10,944 nt of DNA from positions 1 to 10,944 of the forward strand of contig JAUZPS010000110.1 of NCBI GenBank assembly GCA_030705945.1, written 5' to 3'. Source of the DNA: Bacillota bacterium. GTDB lineage: Bacteria; Bacillota; Clostridia; Acetivibrionales; DSM-2933. Each line of letters opens with the position of its first letter. The stretch's first letter is position 1. The translations under genes and the position numbers were made by a program. Under the pieces are notes generated by a model. That model did no database searches. It saw only the letters and a list, made by a program, of their open reading frames with translations, and was not told where the DNA came from. This document shows, one piece after another, positions 5,934 through 10,944 of the stretch.

Positions 5934-7766
5934 ATGAAAAATGATAGCTTTATTTCAAAGGAAACACAGTTCAAAGTTGAAACCAAAAGTCCAATGTATA
6001 TTGAGGATGACGGCAGATCGTCATTATTCAAAGAAAGACTTGGAAAGCAACTTGTAAGAGCAGGTGTAATAACACAGGCTCAGTTAGATACCGCCTTAGA
6101 CATTCAGACTAAATCAGGTAAAAGATTAGGTGAAATTTTAGCAAGCGAAGGTTATGTAAAAAAGAAACTTCTTTATGAGTTTCTTGAAAAACAGATGGGA
6201 ATACCTCATGTTGATCTAGAAAACGCAGATATACCTGGCGACATTATAGCAACTGTAAGCGAAAATATAGCTAGAAGACATAAATTAGTGCCCATAGAAA
6301 AAGATGTTAATACATTGAAGGTTGCAATGAGCGACCCAATGAATATATTTTCCGTCGATGATTTAAGGCTTGCAACGGGTATGGAAATAATACCTTTGCT
6401 GGCTGACGAAGAACAGATAGTAACTATTTTAAATAATTATTTCGATAAGCCTAAAAAAGTTGTTGATTCCAATGCCGCAGTGGCTGCAGAACCACAGAAA
6501 ACTGTGGATCTGGAAGAAGAAATTAAAAAGGTAAATGAAGAAATAAACGTTGAAATAAACGAGGTAATTGAAGAGGACGATGCAATCGATATCAGCGATG
6601 TTGATAACGCTCCCATAGTGCGTATGGTTAACATCATGTTCAACAAGGCTGTCGCAAGTAGAGCCAGCGATATTCACATAGAACCATATGAAGATTGTGT
6701 TATGATAAGGTTCAGAGTTGACGGCCAGCTGATTGAAGTTATGAAATATGATAAAAAAGTGCTTCCGTCATTAGTTGCCCGAATAAAAATCATCAGCGGT
6801 CTTAATATCGCTGAAAAAAGAGTCCCTCAGGACGGAAGAATTTCAATGAAAATAGACAACTCTGCTTATGACATGCGTGTATCTGTCCTTCCAACGATGT
6901 TTGGGGAAAAGATAGTTATAAGAATTGCAGATAAAGAGGGATTTAATGTTTCTAAAAAAGACCTTGGATTTTTCGATGATGATCTTGAGAAGTTTGACGG
7001 TATATTAACGCACCCACATGGAATCATACTAGTAACTGGACCTACAGGAAGTGGTAAATCAACAACCTTATATACATCATTAAGAGAGATTAGCAAACCA
7101 AATGTTAATATACTTACAGTTGAGGATCCTGTTGAATCTACTATAAGAGGAATAAATCAGGTTCAGGTAAATGTTAAAGCAGGTCTAACATTTGCAGCTG
7201 CGCTTAGATCCTTCTTAAGACAAGACCCAGATATAATAATGGTCGGAGAAATTCGTGACGGTGAAACAGCAGAAATTGCTATAAGAGCTGCGATTACAGG
7301 TCACCTTGTTCTAAGCACGCTCCATACAAACGATGCTCCGAGTTCAGTATCGAGACTTATAGATATGGGAATAGAACCGTTTCTTGTATCCTCATCAGTT
7401 GTAGGTATAATCGCTCAGAGATTGGTCAGAAGATTATGTCCTAAATGCAAGGAAGAGTATACGCCGACCGAAGGCGACAGAGATGCTCTTGATATTGAAG
7501 AAGGCAGCGATATCAAGTTATATAATAAAAAAGGCTGTCCACACTGCAATAACACTGGTTATAAAGGAAGAATAGCCGTCTACGAGATTATGACAATCAA
7601 TAGTGAAATAAGAGAACTGGTAGCTAAAAATGTTACTGCAGATATGATAAAAGCAGCATGTATTAAAAATGGCATGAAGACACTTAGAGCGAACTGCTCG
7701 AGATTGGTCTTATCAGGAGTAACGACTATAGAAGAAATGGTACGTGTCGCTTTCTCAAAAGAATAG
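5934..7766 (+). CDS. pilB: Type IV pilus assembly (extension) ATPase PilB
   Basis: A cytoplasmic hexameric motor that powers pilus extension through PilC. If begun at 5934 it has 610 residues. About 30 low-complexity residues come first, then an MshEN domain (~33-175) with two intact c-di-GMP-type motifs: R35-L36-G37, G44, L51, L55, Q58, and R64-L65-G66, G73, L80, L84, Q87, with a 5-residue gap. A charged linker (~178-222) leads into the GspE/PilB core from ~226. The core carries Walker A GPTGSGKST (369-377, K375), the Asp box VEDPVE (E397), Walker B DIIMVGE (D433, E439), GHLVLSTLHTND, and the zinc-binding CPKC (502-505) and CPHC (535-538) of PilB-type rather than PilT-type ATPases. No ribosome site is visible at the ATG or at M21, so the true N-terminus, and whether it joins the preceding frame, is open. 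pilT follows after 17 nt. Confidence 0.95.
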   Translation: MKNDSFISKETQFKVETKSPMYIEDDGRSSLFKERLGKQLVRAGVITQAQLDTALDIQTKSGKRLGEILASEGYVKKKLLYEFLEKQMGIPHVDLENADIPGDIIATVSENIARRHKLVPIEKDVNTLKVAMSDPMNIFSVDDLRLATGMEIIPLLADEEQIVTILNNYFDKPKKVVDSNAAVAAEPQKTVDLEEEIKKVNEEINVEINEVIEEDDAIDISDVDNAPIVRMVNIMFNKAVASRASDIHIEPYEDCVMIRFRVDGQLIEVMKYDKKVLPSLVARIKIISGLNIAEKRVPQDGRISMKIDNSAYDMRVSVLPTMFGEKIVIRIADKEGFNVSKKDLGFFDDDLEKFDGILTHPHGIILVTGPTGSGKSTTLYTSLREISKPNVNILTVEDPVESTIRGINQVQVNVKAGLTFAAALRSFLRQDPDIIMVGEIRDGETAEIAIRAAITGHLVLSTLHTNDAPSSVSRLIDMGIEPFLVSSSVVGIIAQRLVRRLCPKCKEEYTPTEGDRDALDIEEGSDIKLYNKKGCPHCNNTGYKGRIAVYEIMTINSEIRELVAKNVTADMIKAACIKNGMKTLRANCSRLVLSGVTTIEEMVRVAFSKE

Positions 7767-7783
7767 AATGTGAGGATAAAAAT

Positions 7784-8839
7784 ATGAATCTGAATTATTT
7801 GCTTCAACAGACTGTTATAAATAACGCATCCGACCTTCACTTATGTACCGGAGTATCACCGGTTATAAGAATTCATGGAGATTTGATATATTTAAATGAG
7901 CCTGTGCTGACAGCCCAGGACTGTGAGAGAATGGCAAAGCAGTGTCTTGCCAGTGAATTATTTAATACTCTTGCTGAGGTGGGTGAAGTTGATGCTTCAT
8001 ATTCTCTTCCGGGCATAGCGCGATTCAGAATAAATATTTTTAGACAAAGAGGAAGTTACGCAATAGCCGCAAGAACAATTCCTACAGAAATTCCTAAGAT
8101 TGAAGACTTAGGGCTTCCAGAAATAACTGCTGAATTGGCGATGAAGCAAAGAGGTCTGGTATTGCTGACAGGACCTACAGGAAGTGGTAAGTCCACAACA
8201 CTTGCGGCAATGATAGATTACATAAATAACAGAAAAAAGTGTCATATTGTAACAATAGAAGACCCAATAGAATTTTTACATAAACATAACAGAAGTGTAA
8301 TCAATCAAAGAGAAATCGGAGGGGATACCAAATCCTACTCAAACGCGATGAGGGCTGTATTAAGAGAAGACCCTGATGTTATTCTTATAGGAGAAATGCG
8401 TGACCAGGAAACAATTTCTACTGCGCTGACAGCAGCTGAAACAGGACACCTTGTTCTGTCAACATTACATACCGTCGGTTCAGCTAAAACAATCGACAGA
8501 ATAATAGACGTATTTCCTCCATATCAACAATCACAGGTACGAAGTCAGTTATCTACAGTTTTGATGGGAATTATTTCCCAGCAGCTCATAAAAAGAGCCG
8601 ATGGCAGAGGTCGATTGCTCGCAACGGAAGTTATGATATGGACTCCTGCTATAGCAAATTTAATACGTGAATCACGCACACCACAGATAAATACTTGTAT
8701 CCATACAGGTTCCCAGTTTGGAATGCACTCAATGGATTCATGTGTAGCGAACCTCTACAGATCAAAGTTAATTGATTTTGAAAGCGCGTGTCAGTATGCT
8801 CTTGATATAGATAATCTGAAAAAACTGCTTTCAACATAA
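7784..8839 (+). CDS. pilT: Type IV pilus retraction ATPase PilT
   Basis: A cytoplasmic hexameric motor that depolymerises the pilus, giving twitching motility and related functions. 351 residues, close to the usual PilT length. It has an N-terminal PAS-like domain (NNASDLHLCTG start), Walker A GPTGSGKST from 130 (K136), the Asp box IEDPIEFLH, Walker B DPDVILIGEMRD (E204) and GHLVLSTLHT. There is no zinc tetracysteine and no MshEN domain, which separates it from PilB. The C-terminal retraction motif, canonically AIRNLIRE, is AIANLIRE at 289-296, with Arg replaced by Ala. GAGG lies 8 nt before the ATG. The gene starts 17 nt after pilB and is surely cotranscribed. The DNA of its Walker A shares a 20-nt identical stretch with pilB, as expected for paralogues. 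Confidence 0.96.
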   Translation: MNLNYLLQQTVINNASDLHLCTGVSPVIRIHGDLIYLNEPVLTAQDCERMAKQCLASELFNTLAEVGEVDASYSLPGIARFRINIFRQRGSYAIAARTIPTEIPKIEDLGLPEITAELAMKQRGLVLLTGPTGSGKSTTLAAMIDYINNRKKCHIVTIEDPIEFLHKHNRSVINQREIGGDTKSYSNAMRAVLREDPDVILIGEMRDQETISTALTAAETGHLVLSTLHTVGSAKTIDRIIDVFPPYQQSQVRSQLSTVLMGIISQQLIKRADGRGRLLATEVMIWTPAIANLIRESRTPQINTCIHTGSQFGMHSMDSCVANLYRSKLIDFESACQYALDIDNLKKLLST

Positions 8840-8983
8840 TTATATTTGATTTAATCGGTTTAGATGGCTTTTTTAAAAAATATATGATATAATATTAGTT
8901 GAATATTTTTAATTCTGTATTTTTCATGTATAATCAAGTCATAAGCTATTCTAAATTTGATTTAAATAACGAGGTGTTCACAG
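8840..8983 (+). promoter_or_regulatory. Gap between pilT and pilM with possible weak promoter
   Basis: This 144-bp AT-rich gap contains two TATAAT hexamers (8888-8893 and 8929-8934). Neither has a good -35 at 16-18 nt; a TTGAAT (8899-8904) is 24 nt from the second one, which is too far. No terminator hairpin is visible. pilM may be read through from pilT or have its own weak promoter here. Confidence 0.25.
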
Positions 8984-10093
8984 ATGGCATTGCAATTTTT
9001 TTCAAGTGATTTTATGACCATAGATATTGGCTTCAGGTATATTAAAATTATCCAGTTAAGAAAGAAAAAGAACAACGATTTAATGGTTGTAAACTATGGA
9101 ATTGGTGATACACCTAGGGGTTGTATTAAGAATGGAGCAATAAAGGATAAGGTTAGGGTTGTTACCGAGATAAAGAGAGTAATTGATGAGCACAGTTTAA
9201 GCGCAAAGGAAGCTAAAATTGTTATCTCAGGCACCAATATAATAACCAGAATTATAATGGTTGAGAAAGTTGAAGACAAGGATGTAGACAAAAAAGTATG
9301 GTCTGAAATTCATAACTTTCTTCCTATAAATTTTGATGAACACAGAGTTGATTACAAACTCTTGGATGTAGTAAATGAAGGCGGCCAGGAAAAGATGAGG
9401 GTGTTTGTTACAGCGGTTGCCAAAAACATTATAAACAGTTACATAGAAATAATTAAGGAACTGAAACTAAAGCCTGTTTCAGTTGACATACCAGCAAACA
9501 GCATATCAAAGTTTTTTCAGAAGGATATTGAGTTTAAAGAAACCGATATTCTGGCAAAAAGACAGAAGTTTCCAAGACAATCAACAAATACAGTGGCAGT
9601 TATTGACTTAGGTTCAGAAACTACAATTGTAAATATCCTTAAAAATAAAATTCCTGAATTTAATAGAGTTATACTTCAAGGCAGCAGCAATATCGATCAA
9701 GTTATTATTGATGAGATTTTAATTGAAAAAAATCAGGCTGATAAAGCCGAAAGATATAAAAAGATGTATGGTATGGTAGCATACAGGGATCCAAACAATG
9801 ATCTTGAATGGCAGTGCAGTGAATGTGTAAAAAAGGTTATCAATGAAATAGCTAAAAATATAAAAATGTGCTTTAATTTTTACGTTGATAGATGCGGCGG
9901 AGAGCAAATAAGCAAAATATTTCTTGTTGGCGGCGGTTCTAAGCTCAAAGGCATAAGGGAATATTTTGAAGAAGCATTCGGTGTACCCACATACCCGATC
10001 AATTATGTGGATGTAAGGGGTATCGAGTTTGCTCCGGAGCTCAACATTGAAAAGATCAATTACCTTATAAACGCCATAGGTATAGCATTATAA
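8984..10093 (+). CDS. pilM: Type IV pilus assembly protein PilM (actin-like)
   Basis: A cytoplasmic FtsA-like protein that binds the tail of PilN and couples the PilB/PilC machinery to the alignment complex. 369 residues, near the family length. The first phosphate-binding strand is FMTIDIG (D14, G16). The central SHS2-like insertion region includes WSEIHNFLPINFDEHRVDY, a hallmark stretch of PilM. The second phosphate strand is AVIDLGSETT (D208), and the adenosine-side motif is FLVGGGSKLKGI (G316-G318). A short Cys-containing stretch (CSECVKK) lies before it. GAGGTG sits about 7 nt upstream of the ATG. The next gene starts 27 nt downstream. The expected partners PilN and PilO are not seen in the window. 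Confidence 0.92.
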   Translation: MALQFFSSDFMTIDIGFRYIKIIQLRKKKNNDLMVVNYGIGDTPRGCIKNGAIKDKVRVVTEIKRVIDEHSLSAKEAKIVISGTNIITRIIMVEKVEDKDVDKKVWSEIHNFLPINFDEHRVDYKLLDVVNEGGQEKMRVFVTAVAKNIINSYIEIIKELKLKPVSVDIPANSISKFFQKDIEFKETDILAKRQKFPRQSTNTVAVIDLGSETTIVNILKNKIPEFNRVILQGSSNIDQVIIDEILIEKNQADKAERYKKMYGMVAYRDPNNDLEWQCSECVKKVINEIAKNIKMCFNFYVDRCGGEQISKIFLVGGGSKLKGIREYFEEAFGVPTYPINYVDVRGIEFAPELNIEKINYLINAIGIAL

Positions 10094-10120
10094 AATGAAA
10101 TGAATTTGGGGGTTCAACAA

Positions 10121-10944
10121 ATGCCATTATATTCTTATAGGGTAAAAAATGAATCAGGCAAAATTTTTAACGGTGAAGCCAAGGTCGATAAAGAATCAGA
10201 CCTGACAAGCCTGCTGTTAGAGAGAGGCTATACACCGATTGAGATAAAGGAAAAGAATGCCTTTACCGATATTTCGCAGATAAAGATTTTTCAAAAGAGA
10301 GTTACGACAAAGGATCTCTCAATATTTTGTAGACAGTTTGCGATAATATTGGAGTCAGGTATACCTATAGCAGCATGCTTGGATATACTTAAGGAGCAAA
10401 CAACTAATATTACCTTGAAAAGAGCTGTAACAGATATAAGCGATGACATAAAGAAAGGTATTTCACTTTCAGCGTCAATGAAAAAACATAGTGATATGTT
10501 TCCAGGGATATTAATTACCATGGTTGAAGCGGGTGAAATCAGCGGTCAGTTAGATAAGGTTTTTAATAAGCTGGCTGAGCAGTTTGAAAAACAGTTTAAA
10601 CTAAATCAGAAGATAAAAGGCGCATTGACTTATCCTATTATAGTTGTAGTTATAGCAGTACTAGTCGTGTGTGTTCTTTTAATCGTTGTTGTGCCGCAGT
10701 TCTCAACTGCCTTGAATGATATGGGAGTTGAAATGCCATTATTTACACGAATACTCATGGCGGTCAGTGATTTTTTTAAAAAACGTTGGTGGGTATTAGT
10801 TATCATAGTGGGCGGCGGAATTGTCTTTATTAGATCATATGTAAAAACAAAAAGTGGCAAGCGATTTTTTGGAAATCTTAGTATTAAACTACCAATTGTA
10901 AAAATGGTCATGAGAAACATAATGACAGCAAGGTTTACCCGTAC
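10121..10944 (+). CDS. pilC: Type IV pilus inner-membrane platform protein PilC, 5' part
   Basis: The polytopic platform protein on which PilB and PilT act. The frame is open from ATG 10121 to the window edge (274 complete codons) and is cut by the window, not by a stop. It begins MPLYSYRVKNESGK, the usual N-terminal region. The first T2SSF domain holds FCRQFAIILESGIPI and EAGEISGQLDKV. Transmembrane segments lie at about 172-194 and 223-242. The last residues, ARFTRT, match the start of the second T2SSF repeat, so roughly the final third is missing (family length ~400). A GGGGG 8 nt before the ATG is the ribosome site. It lies 27 nt after pilM in the same operon. Confidence 0.95.
   Translation, partial: MPLYSYRVKNESGKIFNGEAKVDKESDLTSLLLERGYTPIEIKEKNAFTDISQIKIFQKRVTTKDLSIFCRQFAIILESGIPIAACLDILKEQTTNITLKRAVTDISDDIKKGISLSASMKKHSDMFPGILITMVEAGEISGQLDKVFNKLAEQFEKQFKLNQKIKGALTYPIIVVVIAVLVVCVLLIVVVPQFSTALNDMGVEMPLFTRILMAVSDFFKKRWWVLVIIVGGGIVFIRSYVKTKSGKRFFGNLSIKLPIVKMVMRNIMTARFTR

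Noticed and set aside
5860..5937. 25-codon hydrophobic frame starting in the A-run after the TAA, with an ATGA overlap onto pilB
   Set aside because: Not called as a gene: it is the +1 reading of the Asn/Asp-rich linker (AAT/GAT codons shift to Ile/Met/Leu codons) and has only a weak, distant purine stretch upstream. It is kept only as a coupling hypothesis.
7038..8190. 20-nt identical DNA in pilB and pilT (7038 and 8171) as a repeat element
   Set aside because: It is the shared Walker A coding sequence of paralogous ATPases, not a separate repeat.
642..10920. Several minus-strand open frames of 60-120 codons
   Set aside because: All but one overlap well-supported + strand genes; the exception (1718-1915, in the gap before and the start of the VanW gene) shows no family features. 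None has a convincing ribosome site.

Overview
The window is AT-rich. It carries low-GC Gram-positive style genes: strong GGAGG-type ribosome sites, a ThiI without a rhodanese domain, a VanW/YoaR-type surface protein and a Gram-positive type IV pilus cluster. The best guess is a member of the Clostridia; nothing in the window fixes the genus. All supported genes lie on the + strand.

Layout. Positions 1-471 are non-coding, with an AT-rich palindrome and a plausible promoter. Then come thiI (472-1647, tRNA 4-thiouridine synthase), a membrane-anchored VanW-domain protein (1806-3194), a ~105-bp imperfect palindrome (3195-3299), and an AIR-synthase/HypE-like ATP-binding enzyme of unknown substrate (3366-4346). 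An 837-bp gene-free stretch (4347-5183) follows. It has phased A-tracts, two small hairpins, a clear intrinsic terminator at 4999-5033 and a direct repeat close to the next gene. From 5184 a type IV pilus operon runs off the end: an MshEN-only protein, pilB (extension ATPase), pilT (retraction ATPase), pilM (actin-like platform protein) and the 5' part of pilC (inner-membrane platform protein).

How the genes work together. PilB and PilT are antagonistic hexameric motors acting on PilC, and PilM links the cytoplasmic side to the alignment complex. Pilins, PilN/PilO and prepilin peptidase are not in the window and are expected further downstream or elsewhere. The first three genes have no evident functional tie to the pilus cluster.

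Most notable observation. The MshEN-only gene (5184-5855) and pilB (5934-7766) are in the same reading frame. A single TAA (5853-5855) separates them, and the Asn/Asp/Ser-rich linker continues on both sides of it. The second gene has no visible Shine-Dalgarno sequence. The locus therefore reads as one 860-codon PilB with two tandem MshEN domains interrupted by one stop. That could be a nonsense mutation, a sequencing error, a true gene split, or stop-codon readthrough. The upstream MshEN has lost the RLG triads of the c-di-GMP motif, while the downstream one keeps them exactly.
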